A program made the translations under genes and the position numbers. This document shows, piece by piece, positions 24,697-35,101 of a stretch of DNA of 64,000 nucleotides. Numbering within the stretch: the stretch's first letter is position 1; each line of letters opens with the position of its first letter. Source of the stretch: Pristionchus mayeri (lineage: Eukaryota > Nematoda > Chromadorea > Rhabditida > Neodiplogasteridae); contig BTRK01000002.1 in the NCBI GenBank assembly GCA_036245805.1, positions 31,478,661-31,542,660 on the forward strand, read 5' to 3'. The notes under the pieces are model-generated. The model was not told where the DNA came from and did not search any database. It saw only the letters and a program-made list of their open reading frames with translations.

Positions 24697-25503
24697 TTAA
24701 TATGGCTTTTGTAATGACTTTTTGGACAACTGAGTGTAAGGCGATAGGACGGAAATTAGATATGTCGCTTGCTTCTCCGGACTCAAGGAAATTCCAGCAA
24801 TCATCATTTCAGGTGGAATATCACATCCACTGATCATATCATTTTGAAGTTTCGTGATCAGAGGAGAGATTGTATCGCGAGAGAGTCTCAGCATATCTGG
24901 TAGAATTTTGTCAGTTCCAGCAGCATGGCCATTCTTTAAAGAGTCAATTGCCGTAGATATTTCGTCACATTGGAAATTGGGGAGATAATCTATTTCGGCA
25001 GGTTTGCATCGCATAATCATTACTTTCGTTGAATATAAATTCTCGTAGAAATCTTTCACTTGTTCCTCAGTAGCAATTTGCGATAAGAACCCAGACTGAT
25101 CTTTCAGTAGAATTCTCCTTTTTGTTGGTTCATGAGCTCTCAAAACACTTGTGACTCCTTTTCCTCGCCGTATTGCTTCTCTAAAATCATCCTCTTTTGA
25201 CTTTTTAATATCATTTTGCAAACTTAAGCGCGCTTCCTGACATGCAATAACATATTCATGGGCCTTCAGAGGATCTGATCTCAATTCACATCTTCGTCGT
25301 AATAAAGCTTTGGTTTCGATTGAAAATTTTGATCTTATCTCCTTCTCTTTCCAACAACCTGTTGCCGTCAGATTCGTAAGCGTAATTATTGATTGATAAG
25401 CTTCTTTCGTGCCATTAGGGATAGGGATGGGCAAATCTGACAATGCTGACGCGTTTGCTCGATACTCATTTCTGTCAAATGTCTTCGTTATTGAGCGGTT
25501 CAT
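24697..25503 (-). pseudogene. Central segment of RTE polyprotein
   Basis: A 268-codon frame with the linker between endonuclease and polymerase, then the first RT-domain motifs (FYENLYS, DSLKNGHAAGTDKILPDML). The alpha-helical, charged linker (KKSKEDDFREAIRRGKGV) is typical of RTE ORF2. The end of the frame (SLSPEKQAT) lies where the family normally continues into the polymerase, so a frameshift is inferred there. Confidence 0.8.
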
Positions 25504-25668
25504 TCTTCATTTCGTAACTCCTCCAATTTCCAGCGTCATTCTCACTAGTCGATGGTCCGTATCGTATTCGAGTCGATTGACTACCGTTGATTTGACGATA
25601 GGTGCAGAGGGAGGGCCAATGAGAAAGTCTAGTTGATGTTTGACGTCTCCCCCAGGACCCCTCCATGC

Positions 25669-26268
25669 CTATCTTCTGTTCATTCGGGATGCATGCCACG
25701 TGTTCCACACTTTCATCTCGAGTCTTGAGCACAATTCGACTATCCTTCTTCCACGATCATTCATCTCGGCATAGGTATAATGGCCGACGATGTTTTCAAT
25801 TCCCAGTTCTCTCTTCACTCTTCCATTCAAATCTCCCAGTACAAAAGGCGTGTATCCATTGGGCGCTTTCTTGACTGCGGACTCCACTTCATCGAGGCAT
25901 TGGTCGTAAACGTCATCTGTTGAGGCACTTGTCGGAGCATAAACGAGGACTAGATGGAGCTTCTTCGATGGAATAGTAAGAATCGCTAGTCTGTCATTAA
26001 TTGCTCTGAATTTGGATTATTTTGCTAGATTTGATTTGACCAGAAACGCAACTCCTCGATGAGCGGAGACTCCACCCGAGTGGAACATAACAGATTGACA
26101 AGCGGGCAGACTCACGGAACCATGACCAGCAACACGCGATTCACTTAGTCCAATGACATCGTAGTTGATTTTTGACATTGCGCTATCGAATTCCAGAAGG
26201 CGAGATTTCGACGACAGGGTCCTCACGTTTAGGGTTCCGATGACGAATTGGCGTTGGCGACTAACCAT
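25669..26268 (-). pseudogene. AP-endonuclease domain of RTE element, frameshifted
   Basis: Starts ATG at 26268 with RQRQFVIGTLNVRTLSSKS and includes LSESRVAGHGS and HRGVAFLVKS; a second frame (25887-25669) carries PFVLGDLNGRVKRELG, the GDxN motif of exonuclease-endonuclease-phosphatase folds. Part of the domain between 25887 and 26017 is in another frame. The domain would nick target DNA to prime reverse transcription. Confidence 0.82.
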
Positions 26269-26828
26269 CTTGGTGTACCTCCCCTACCGCACCACCGGTT
26301 TCGCGGGGAGGGCCGGGAATGGGAGGGAGAACGGAGCGAGCGACCGCCCGTCACCCTCGCAAAGAACCGGAATGATACATTACAATTGCTTAATTCTAAA
26401 TCACTGTTCAGACTAGATAAATTCACAGTGACGTGATTTGATTCGATTCACAGTATCAAATACCGAAATACCCACGCTCTATAAAGCTATTTTATCTACG
26501 AAGTTATAGTGAAATTTGTCCCCTGCAATCGCTTGTTTATTTTTTTAAAGTTTTTTTTTGAAAATCAATTTCAAATGAAGATCGTTCGGCTCTTTAACAT
26601 ATTTGTGAGAATGGAGTAAATGCTAATCTTTTAATACTGAAAAGATCTATCGCAGCCATTTTCTTTCATTAGCTAATATATCACTCAGTTGGTATACGCT
26701 AATGTGTTGTACAGCTCCACCCTATACATTTCAGTGATCATAAACTCAAATATATTTAACGTAGGGATGTGTATATCTTGCTCTCAGTTGCGAATTGGTT
26801 CGAATACTCTTCTCTTTGCAGGTGCGCC

Positions 26829-29308
26829 ATGGCTGTTATTCCGAATGCCCCTATCTGGAAGACTTATTACCATCCAGCATACAACTGCAGGTTTATACAG
26901 CTAAATTAATGTTAAAAATTGATACGTGCTAAGCCGCACAATGGACGCCGGACCAACATGGAAGAAAGTGCACGATATTAGCCAGACGATGTTTGGCATG
27001 TGGACAGACGTGTTCGGAGTCACCGCCGAGCTCCTCTATCTGCCCTGCATGCTCTCGCTTCGACAGGAGAAGAACTCATGTTTTAGAGTGAGTTTGCAAA
27101 TAAAATCTAAGGTAGTGAATGTTTAGATGTCATTGCCTACTAGCCTCTCTATTGTCTCCATTACATTACAAATCGTGACTTCTCTTTTCAAAAATACATT
27201 TTTTGATTGAAATCAAAATGTCGTTTTGTGATGACTATTCTTTCCTGCACAATCTTCATTGTTTCTTATTCGACCCCCCACGAGCGTAAAAAATCCCACA
27301 ACACCAAATGATGACAACTCCATTTCAGATTATGTTCGCCCTGTCGATTTCGGATATGCTCACTCTTCCCGTCAGCTCGATCATCTTCGGAGCGGGCTTG
27401 ATGCTAGGCGACGTCTACTGTAGTCACCCCACATTTCACTTCCTGATAGGCGCATTCGGATTGGGTGAGCGCGCCTTTTCATCAAATCAAATCCGAATCA
27501 TTTTGAAAGCGATTGCATAATTGTATTTTTTTCTCATTAATGCGTGTTCCTTGAAAGACTCGAAGAGGAGTTGCACAAGGTATTCAAAATGATTGTATCT
27601 ACTTATAACTTGCAGGTTATCATACTTGGGGGTTAGGACAAAACGATAAATCATCTACACAGCGATTCACTCAGGTGTTTGGTGCAGTGCTTCGATGATC
27701 GTCCTGATTCTCGCATCGAACAGAGTGGCCGAACTATCGAACAAGGCTTGGCTATTCGAAGTAGCCACATTTTCCCGTAATTTGACATTTATTTGTATAT
27801 CCAGGGATTCCGAACAACGTTGTATCTCACGTTTGAGATTGTTTACGGTCTTGGGGTGGGACTCTTCAGCCCTCCACCACTACTCAATTCGCAATTCCAA
27901 TCATACTTCTTCAATCCCTTCATCTCCTTCACAGATGAGGTGCATTCTTGGAATAGAGAAGATTTCGTTGATGACAGTGAAAATTTTCAATTATATGAGT
28001 TGCTGTGTTTTACGCAGCTGAGGAATCACTATCTTCATTTCTAGCAATCTCAAACTGAAAAATGAGAGTGACCCCTCAGAATTTATCGACTCTGAAACCA
28101 GAATAAATGAGAGTGGTTTCAGTACGTGTTCGTGAATTGGTTCCATGCCGTCAACAACATCGCCGTAGTCTTCTTCTCCACTGCGATGTACGCCTACTTC
28201 TGCATTATCCCCATGATGAAGCAGGTACGATAAGCTACAAATACTACGTATATTTCTCACAGAACTTTCTCTGTTTTCTCACTCGAATAATGAGAAATAA
28301 GGTAATTGTGGGAGAAGAGGCATTTAACGCACCAACAAAAGACATCGTTAATGCGTTACGCTTAAAACGAATTATCTGAAAGAATGGTAGAGGGATGGCA
28401 AAATGATTTAACAGGAGCGTATCGAGTTGTAACTTCGAGGGGGTATCTTTTAAGACTAGGGAACATACGACCATTTTTATGCATAGCCCCTCACGTAGGC
28501 GACTGCCCCACACTTACCGAATGTCCCAAAAGGCATATAGAACGGATTTGACAAAATAGGCTTGTTGCAGGGCGCGATGGGGACGGAAGGGGGACGGAAG
28601 AGGATGAGGGCTTCCCGCTCGGTCTTCCTCCAGACATTCCTCATCATGCTGTTCAACGTCGTATCGTCTTCGATGTGAGGCTCCCTGCATTTCTTACTAG
28701 GGATGGATACGGATAATCCATTTCGACGCAAACTGTGTTGGATAATCCATTTGGTTTGGATATTCCATATCGCTGCTCGTATCAAGATCAGTTAGCTACA
28801 ACACACTGTTTTCGTATTGTCAATGCTTCATGATGATTGCTCGTTGCAGCTACGTGTACATGAACTTCTTCTACACACCTCTCTGGCTGGTTCAAGTTGC
28901 CCAATTGATGTGGCAGTTCGCGCAAGGTAAGTGCATCAATATTGAGGGATGATAAGCTCGCTAAGAACCCCATATCCTGTCTATAGTGTTATTTATATTT
29001 GATAGGCCTGGAAAACGAAAAAAATGCAATGACATGTGTAAGTAGTCTGTCGATTCTGATGAATTTACACTAGGTCGAATGCGAACTATGACGGCATGCC
29101 GCCTTTGACACATCTGAGGTGGCATGCCGACATAGTTCGCATCTGAACTAGTGTCGATAAATGATGTGCTGTACTCGTATCAGGTATGCCACCAGTAATC
29201 TACTTGGCACTCAACAAGACAATTCGTCGCTACACGGGCAGATTGATCGGTCTCATCGAAATCAGGCAGTCGGTCTCATTGGCGAGGAACGGCGTTGACA
29301 AAATTTGA
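26829..29308 (+). CDS. Srt-class seven-transmembrane chemoreceptor, apparently intact
   Basis: Nine exons join in phase to 326 codons plus stop: 26829-26890, 26934-27087, 27329-27464, 27675-27760, 27805-27939, 28123-28224, 28571-28674, 28850-28926, 29184-29308. Family marks in order: PAYNCS near the N-terminus, a first membrane segment ending ELLYLPCMLSLRQEK, SISDMLTLPVSSI, YCSHPTFHFLIGAFGLG, ILASNRVAEL, FSPPPLLNSQFQSYFFNPF, YVFVNWFHAVNNIAVVFF, VFLQTFLIMLFNVVSS, MNFFYTPLWLVQVAQLMWQ and PPVIYLALNKTIRRYTG. Length and motif order match nematode Srt receptors, G-protein-coupled receptors expected in chemosensory neuron membranes; the ligand is unknown. All introns start GT and end AG. The start is chosen for frame and for the ATG 20 codons before YNCS; an upstream exon cannot be excluded. 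Intron 8 carries a small MITE. Confidence 0.88.
29069..29153. mobile_element. Palindromic MITE in srt intron 8
   Basis: Left CACTAGGTCGAATGCGAACT, right the complement of TTCGCATCTGAACTAGTG, with GGCATGCC in place of the usual TGACGTCAT core. A diverged member of the MITE family. Confidence 0.7.
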
Positions 29309-29479
29309 AATGTTAAAAACCCGAAACATACATGACCACCTAACTATTCGGGAATGTAAAATAAGATTTTGTCCACAATTCTCATAAATGGGTGTGACTT
29401 CAGTGCGCATAAATACTTGATAATCCAAGCGTATCTAATTCCATACTATGCTTTGATACATGGATGTGCGATCAGTTGT

Positions 29480-30076
29480 GAGCTGGAAACGAACCGAGCT
29501 GGAAACGAACCGGGCCCAACTTCAATATGCCTGTGCTGAACATGATGCTTTGGTGTTTTTGCAACACGCAAAGCACAACCGCCGAGCCCACGTTGCCTAA
29601 CATAAATATGGTCAAACCAGAAAGTGTCAATTATGGTGTTCATGTAAATGGATCCATACTAACCGTCCCAGCTTCACGAGCAGGCCCCACACGCGGCACC
29701 ACGCCCGTGAGGCACCCAGCTTCCACAGGAAACAGCACAAACGGTTCGATGAGCTCCAGGTGTAAGTCAACACGCCACATCTGAAAAAAAAACTGAAATT
29801 CGTTCCACTCAAAATTGTATTACCGCTTTGCTCGATTTTGCACCAATTCTGCCAAACTACTGGGAACTACACATGGTCGGAGCAAAACCATTCGCCATTT
29901 TCAAACCTGGATGCAAAGCATGTAGTTGCGCCATCCAGCCTCTGATTGGGTGTTGACAATTTTACGAGTAAATAAGTTGCAATTGCGTGTAGCGTTATCG
30001 AGACGACGAATGTGATGTGAAGGGCGAGAAAGTAGGATTTCTTAGCGTGGACAGAGAGGAATATCGACTCAACCAT
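29480..30076 (-). pseudogene. Sri/Srh-like chemoreceptor pseudogene, second copy
   Basis: Exon 1 (29907-30076) begins MVESIFLSVHAKKSYFLALH and should end GWRNYML, but a 1-bp frameshift lies between KLSTPNQ and that motif. Exon 2 (29664-29780) reads LELIEPFVLFPVEAGCLTGV and is out of frame after that. The exon 3 equivalent (about 29490-29600) reads TIFMLGNVG then VVLCVLQKHQSIMF, but the acceptor expected as CAG reads CTG (TTTCTG/GTTTGACC). Only the N-terminal half of a receptor is present. Its 5' flank (about 30120-30300) is shared with the other copies. Non-functional on several counts. Confidence 0.75.
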
Positions 30077-30300
30077 AACTGGAGTGGGGGAAAGGGGGGG
30101 GGGAATCCGGCACTTAATAATCAGGGGAAGTGATATGTGAAGAAACAGCTGCTTATTCCGATAGCAGAAATCAAGGGCAATTAGATTTTCCAGCACACCG
30201 TCACTTTTCCGGAGATCATAGATGACGGAAACGATTCACAGAGCCAATTACTGGTAATGGAACGAACCGGTATACTGCGGAAATACGAGTACTGAAATGA

Positions 30301-31290
30301 TTGGATTTGAATGGTGTGTTAGAAATATGCTTGAGTACTCATATGCGAAAGTGATCTTTAAATGCTATGTTGCTTCAGAATTGATTCATTCATTGTTGAA
30401 GAAGAGTTAGGCAGTCAGATGAACCCGGTAACGTTAACAGCAATATCACAACTGTAGAATCGCGGAACGACAACACGAGAGTTCAACTCATGAAACAGTC
30501 GAATGATGTTGTACCATCATATTCGTAAATTTAAACGATCTTGATGCTTCAATTATCAGATGTGAGCTGCCTAGTGAAGTTGCCCCAGCGACAACCTTAC
30601 ACAGTTATTTCATTTAGTCATCTCGGAGGTAATCATCCATAAGTCGGTGTACTTTGTGACCATTTGAACTTACATGCCCAATTGAAAAAAAATTGAATTT
30701 CAATACATTCGCTGACTGAATTGCCTCTACTAATTCACCTACCTGAATTTATGATATTCGCACTTAATGAACAATTACAATGAACGATCGAAATGCGAAA
30801 GTGTAAATCTCAGAGGCATGAGAAAGGTGAAAAACGGGCCATGCATCAAACGTGAGGATTGGATTTCAAACTTGAGTGACAGATCACAATGAAAGTTTAT
30901 TGCCCTTCCATTAACTACCCTATCTTCGATGCGATATGCAACGTATGATATTTTTTTTACAAATTTAACCGAACTATTTGAATAAATATCTTTATCCGCG
31001 TTTCCAAGGTGATTCCTTATCAAACTAGCTCCGCAAAGAAATTGTCGAAACATTTTCTTCCATGTTACAAAATATTGACAACGCGCTGCAATATTTTTTG
31101 GTACTAAATGTATACAACATAATACGTGTGTAAGAATCAGACAAATCCGAATATCAGTAGCCGTATGTTAAACCTAACGAATCGTAAGCTATCATTGCGC
31201 GTAATCTTGGATTCTGATGACGATGCTTCCTTATAATTTTACTCTAAAACTTCTGACGCCATAGGTCAATTTTCGCAAATGCGTGCATCA
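30301..31290. other. No gene recognised
   Basis: The first part resembles the 5' flank of the Sri/Srh-like copy at 35.3 kb; beyond about 30400 I see no exon, element end or RNA gene. Confidence 0.45.
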
Positions 31291-31735
31291 TCATGAGCAT
31301 CCAAGATAACCGCAAAGTTTCAGAGGTTCATATTTTTGGCTTATGCCATTTTTTGTTCGATTCTTACGCGAATACGCCCATAAAGCATGATACCTCCTAT
31401 AGTGGTCTATGTGCATGAAGACAAATAATGCTGATAGAATAGGTGTCAATGATGAAATCTGCAAATTGTACATGGTGTCGCGCAATTTACCAATTTGCTT
31501 ATAGAAAAATAAGTGTGGAAGCCATGAATACCATCATTGTCGACGACTCGAGCACTGGATGATGGAAGATATCGAGGAATCCGAGAATGAAAGTCGAAGC
31601 AGCGATAAGTTCAAGAAAGGGGACGGACGCTTGTGCTGTTAGCATCTGCAGATAACGCTATACTCCATAATGGTACAACGACGGATGAGAAGAATGACGT
31701 CATGCCAAACGTCGTTTTATCTTATTCTTTTCACG

Positions 31736-31819
31736 GCACTAGTCCGGATGAGAACTATGACGACATCCAGCCTTTGGTATATCAAATGCGGCGCGACTTC
31801 ATATTTCTCACCTGACCTA
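31736..31819. mobile_element. TGACGTC-type MITE, split by the Tc1-like element
   Basis: The left half reads CACTAGTCCGGATGAGAACT; the right half reads CACCTGACCTA and is cut by the transposon. The missing end (GTGCC) lies immediately beyond it at 33113-33117, so the original right end was GACC-TA-GTGCC, as in the intact family member at 36234-36310. Confidence 0.75.
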
Positions 31820-33110
31820 CAGGGTGTCCAAAAAGTATTGTTACACGGATAAAACCATGTATCTTTCTTTAAAAGCAACATAGACAACTCAAACGGGGCA
31901 CAGTATTTATCAGTGACCATATGAACATAACAATGCACGATCACTCGATCTGGCCTCCATTGGCCGCGATGACCTCTCTGAGACGACGAGGGACCGAGTC
32001 GATGACGGCCCGCAGGTAAGGGACGTCGATCTTCTCCCATGCCTTGAGAAGGGCTGCCTTGAGGGAATCGCGGTTCTTGTGGCGAGTAGAGCAGGCCTCC
32101 TTCTCCAACACTGACCAAATGCTGAAGTCCAGAGGGTTGAGATCGGGGGAGTTCGAGGGCCATTCCTCACTCGAGATGAAGTCGGGCAGATGGGCGCGAC
32201 ACCATGCCTGCGTCACTTTTGCCGAGTGAGCAGGCGCTGAATCCTGTTGGAAGGTCCAGCGAGCCCCTTTGAAGTGGGAGCGGGACCAGGGGAGAAGGGC
32301 CTTCTGGAGAATTGCCCTGGTGTAGTACTCCTTGTTGATCTTGACCCCGGGATCCACGAACACGAGAGGAGTCTTGCCCGTCGAGCACACACCAGCCCAA
32401 ACCATCAGTGCCTGGGGGTGGGCAATGCGTGAGATGGTTCTACCTCTGGCGTCAGCTTGCTGAGGAGACTTGGCGATGATCCTGGTGTTCTGACTGTTGT
32501 AGACCTCCTCGACTGAGAACAGCTTCTCGTCAGAGTAAACGGTAGTCAAGTGCTCCCCACGATCGGCCCGCTGAAGGAGCAGCTTGCATCTCTCCAGGCG
32601 CTTCTGCTTGTGGACATCAGTGAGGCCATGGCCCTTTCTCATCTTGTAGGGGTAGGACTTGAGAAGAGAATGAACGATGGCACACACGGATCCTTTGGAG
32701 ATCTTGAGATCCTTAGCCATCTTCCTGATGGATCGTTTGGCATTGCGATTCACTCTCTTCTCCACGATTCTCCTGTTCTTCTGAGTGAGAGCGGTCTTGG
32801 GTCTTCCTGATCTTGGACGGTCCTTCGCAGTGCCCAACTGCTTGAAACGGGAGATGGTGCGATAGACTGTCATTCGGGAAATACGAAGCTTCCTCCTGAT
32901 GGAATCTGGGGGGTCGCCGAGGGTCCAAAGGTTGATAATAGTTTGACGATAGCGATTTGGACGAACCATGACTATGGGAAACTAATTAGTAGGTTCCCTC
33001 AACGCACCGAAGGGTGGGCTCAAACGTGTTATTACAGGTTTTGACAACTCGACCTACATGTTAAAAAAATTCGCGTTTCAAAAGTGTAACAATACTTTTT
33101 GGACACCCTG
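31820..33110 (-). mobile_element. Complete Tc1/mariner-superfamily element, 1,291 bp
   Basis: Perfect 27-bp terminal inverted repeats (CAGGGTGTCCAAAAAGTATT and on, ending TTACAC) flanked by TA target duplications at 31818-31819 and 33111-33112. It holds one intact transposase gene on the minus strand. Both termini, target duplication and gene are intact, so it looks recently mobile. Confidence 0.95.
31941..32969 (-). CDS. Tc1/mariner-superfamily transposase, DD37D type
   Basis: A single uninterrupted frame of 342 codons. The N-terminus (about residues 1-110) has two helix-turn-helix segments for binding the inverted repeats (RRKLRISRMTVYRTISRFKQ; MAKDLKISKGSVCAIVHSL) with a GRPKTAL linker between. 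The catalytic domain shows the triad: YSDEKLF, FQQDSAPAHSAK and SPDLNPLDFSIW. Counting gives 37 residues between the second and third Asp, the DD37D arrangement reported for nematode and insect elements related to ITm/maT. The enzyme cuts and pastes the element at TA sites. Codon use looks clearly more G+C-rich than the surroundings, which hints at recent arrival, but I have not calculated this. Confidence 0.93.
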   Translation of the reverse strand: MVRPNRYRQTIINLWTLGDPPDSIRRKLRISRMTVYRTISRFKQLGTAKDRPRSGRPKTALTQKNRRIVEKRVNRNAKRSIRKMAKDLKISKGSVCAIVHSLLKSYPYKMRKGHGLTDVHKQKRLERCKLLLQRADRGEHLTTVYSDEKLFSVEEVYNSQNTRIIAKSPQQADARGRTISRIAHPQALMVWAGVCSTGKTPLVFVDPGVKINKEYYTRAILQKALLPWSRSHFKGARWTFQQDSAPAHSAKVTQAWCRAHLPDFISSEEWPSNSPDLNPLDFSIWSVLEKEACSTRHKNRDSLKAALLKAWEKIDVPYLRAVIDSVPRRLREVIAANGGQIE

Positions 33111-33639
33111 TAGTGCCCATATAAGACCGTTTACAATTATTGCATTTTAAGACATGTTTTCCTACAGAAGAATATATTAATTTACTTTGGAACAAACACG
33201 GAACATAACCATTAGAAGATCGGAAATTTTTGAATACCGAGACAAATTTGCGTTGCATTCTACTGCTTTTACCGCTGCGCGTGCTCAATTGGAGTTCAAT
33301 TATTTTAAGGATTCTTGACCTGCATTACAAAGTAAATCTCATTTCACATAAATGATACTTACCTGATGTAAACTATGCCAACAAAGGAACTGGACTTGTA
33401 CAAATTACGAATGTTAGAATTATACCAAAAGTATAAAACGTTGATGGGGTGTTACGAAAGATAATTATGGCGAGCAGAAGTGTCGTCGATATCGACACAA
33501 TTGCAAGAGAGTAATGAATGGCGACTATGAGGGATTCGAGTAGCATGGGGAACTGTCGCAACAGTCGAAGCGAGAGAAAGGAACGGTATCGACCGAAATC
33601 ACATATATAGGTTCTGAAGTAATGTAATATTGAGTGGCT

Positions 33640-33886
33640 ACGGTATTTGAAGTTGGTATATCCATCAATTTCCTTCAAAATTCTTAACTTTAGACCATGA
33701 ACCCCTATACATAGATATGGAGTAAAACTCAAGATCGCCTAGCTACAGGATCTAAACAGGGTGGTGTAGTGGTGAGCATACTGGTGACAATTCAACAACT
33801 CCCAAGTTCCTTCTTCGACTCCCCAGCGAACGGCGCCCCGTTGCTCTTTTGTCGGTTGCTCTTTTGTCACCCCCCCCCCCCCCCAT
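33640..33886. mobile_element. Diverged relative of the poly-G/poly-C-ended element
   Basis: Contains CATGAACCCC, GTAAAACTCAAGATCGCCT, GAGCATACTGGTGACAATTC, AACAACTCCCAAGT and ends GTCACCCCCCC (a run of about 15 C). All are found in the same order in 106-472. The left end is not identifiable; the element abuts the 5' end of the srd pseudogene. Confidence 0.6.
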
Positions 33887-34599
33887 AGTTTGACTTAGGA
33901 ATATAGTGTAGAGCGATGCTTGCTTATTTTAATCATACTCTTGAACGCTCGTACAAGCGTTCAAAGCTGTAAAATTTCTCTTGGACATCGCAAAAATCTG
34001 ATAGTAAATTTGAAGTTCCTTCGTCTTGGCATAACTTCATTGAGAATGATCGCAACTAAATTTACAAAGTTGCGATTTACAGTGTTCTAGTTACTCTTCC
34101 AAAAATATGTTGAACATGGTTCTAGCTTCAACCAATCCATAGAAACTTTTTTTAACTAAATGAACCGCTTACTCTGACCCATGCTCAACTCAAACAGTTG
34201 TCCTCCCTATTGAACCAAATCATTTCACGCCACTTCAAGTGCGATCGAACAAACATTCATTGAGAAATGTTATAACAAGAAAATAATGGAGTTCCGATAT
34301 TCTCATAAAATTACAAATTCAAATATATCAAATTACAAATTATCGGATTTATTCCAATTTTTCCAATTTTAGGCTGATATAACTTACAAATTTTGCTGAA
34401 AATATTATATATTTCCCAACAGTTTTCACATAGTGGTAGGTAGTAGAAGAGTTGCTTGTTCAGATAACCGCATTACATTCAGCTGTCATTTGTTGGCAGA
34501 GATAGGAAATTGACTTGTGGGTCGATTTTGATACGACGATTTTCACCATAAATTTCGGATATCAGCCATTATGTTGTCTTGAAACTAACGGCACAATCC
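33887..34599. other. No gene recognised
   Basis: AT-rich sequence without convincing exons, repeats or RNA genes. Confidence 0.45.
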
Positions 34600-35101
34600 T
34601 AGAACATGAATCGAACCGGTTCCAACTTCAATCGGCTTGTGCTGAACACGCTACTTTGGTTTGCAACACACAAAGAACAACCGTATCATTAAGATTGTCA
34701 GACCCTGCAAGTGCCAAAGATGTGCAAGTGCAGGGATCGGTACCAACCGCTTCACGGACAGTCCCCTCGCACGGCACCAGACGCCCGTGAGGCAGCACCG
34801 GAAAAAAATCACGAACGGCTCGATGAGCTCCATGTGGCCAATATCCACATCTGAAAGACATTGATGATTTACTGTCAAACTGCTATTACTGTGAAATAGT
34901 CTTCATAAAAAAGAGAGCCATTTGCCCCGTTTAAACCTGGATGTAGAGCATGTAGTTACGCCATCCGGACTGACCTGTCCAAAATTTTAAGAGGAAACAC
35001 GATGCAATTGCGTGTAGTGTTTTCGTAGCTCTGAATATCAAGTGAAAAGTGAGAAAATAGGATAGCTGAGCGTCCAAGGAGGGGAATATCGACTCAACCA
35101 T
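34600..35101 (-). pseudogene. Sri/Srh-like chemoreceptor pseudogene, third copy
   Basis: Exon 1 (34937-35101, 55 codons) is open: MVESIFPSLDAQLSYFLTFH, KTLHAIASCFLL, GWRNYMLYIQ, then gtttaa. Exon 2 (about 34738-34853) carries HMELIEPFVIFFRCCLTGVW, but the frame needed does not match a clean CAG acceptor. Exon 3 follows TTGCAG and reads GLTIL, then shifts frame before VVLCVLQ and stops; the TM4-TM7 exons are missing. Paralogue of 12050-15283 and 29480-30076, sharing upstream flank (35120-35290). Degenerate. Confidence 0.7.

Larger units (their letters stand above)
23474..26375 (-). mobile_element. RTE-clade non-LTR retrotransposon, degenerate
   Basis: Order on the minus strand: GC-rich 5' untranslated region (to about 26375), AP-type endonuclease from ATG at 26268 (IGTLNVRTLSSKSRLLEFD; then VLGDLNGRV near 25835), linker, reverse transcriptase, and an RTE-type C-terminal region ending at 23519. 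The 3' end is a short TTCA/TGAA tandem tail at 23476-23492, as is usual for RTE elements. The frame is broken between 25887 and 26017, near 25503-25669, and near 24571-24697. Length and order fit a nearly full-length element. It lies just downstream of the foldback at 21949-23428. Confidence 0.9.
31291..33546 (-). pseudogene. Srd-class chemoreceptor pseudogene with internal deletion and a Tc1-like insertion
   Basis: Exon pieces on the minus strand: 33363-33546 (starts MLLESLIVAIHYSLAIVSIS), 33228-33316 (LKIIELQLSTRSGKSSRMQR then KFVS), 31532-31645 (LTAQASVPFLELIAASTF, LDIFHHPVLES) and 31291-31458 (SSLTPILSALFVFMHIDHYRR). These match exons 1, 6, 7 and 8 of the plus-strand srd at 45384-47025. 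The first piece joins TM1 (FYTFGIIL) directly to TM5 (TFVICTSPVPLL), so TM2-TM4 are missing, and a 1-bp shift puts a TAG near its end. The intron before the TM6 exon contains a MITE split by a Tc1-like transposon. Not functional. Confidence 0.82.

Noticed and set aside
28107..28785. Frames overlapping srt exons 6-7 on both strands
   Set aside because: Out of frame with the receptor exons or lying in introns; no support.
32044..32928. Plus- and minus-strand frames overlapping the Tc1-like transposase
   Set aside because: Shadow frames caused by the high GC of the transposase gene.
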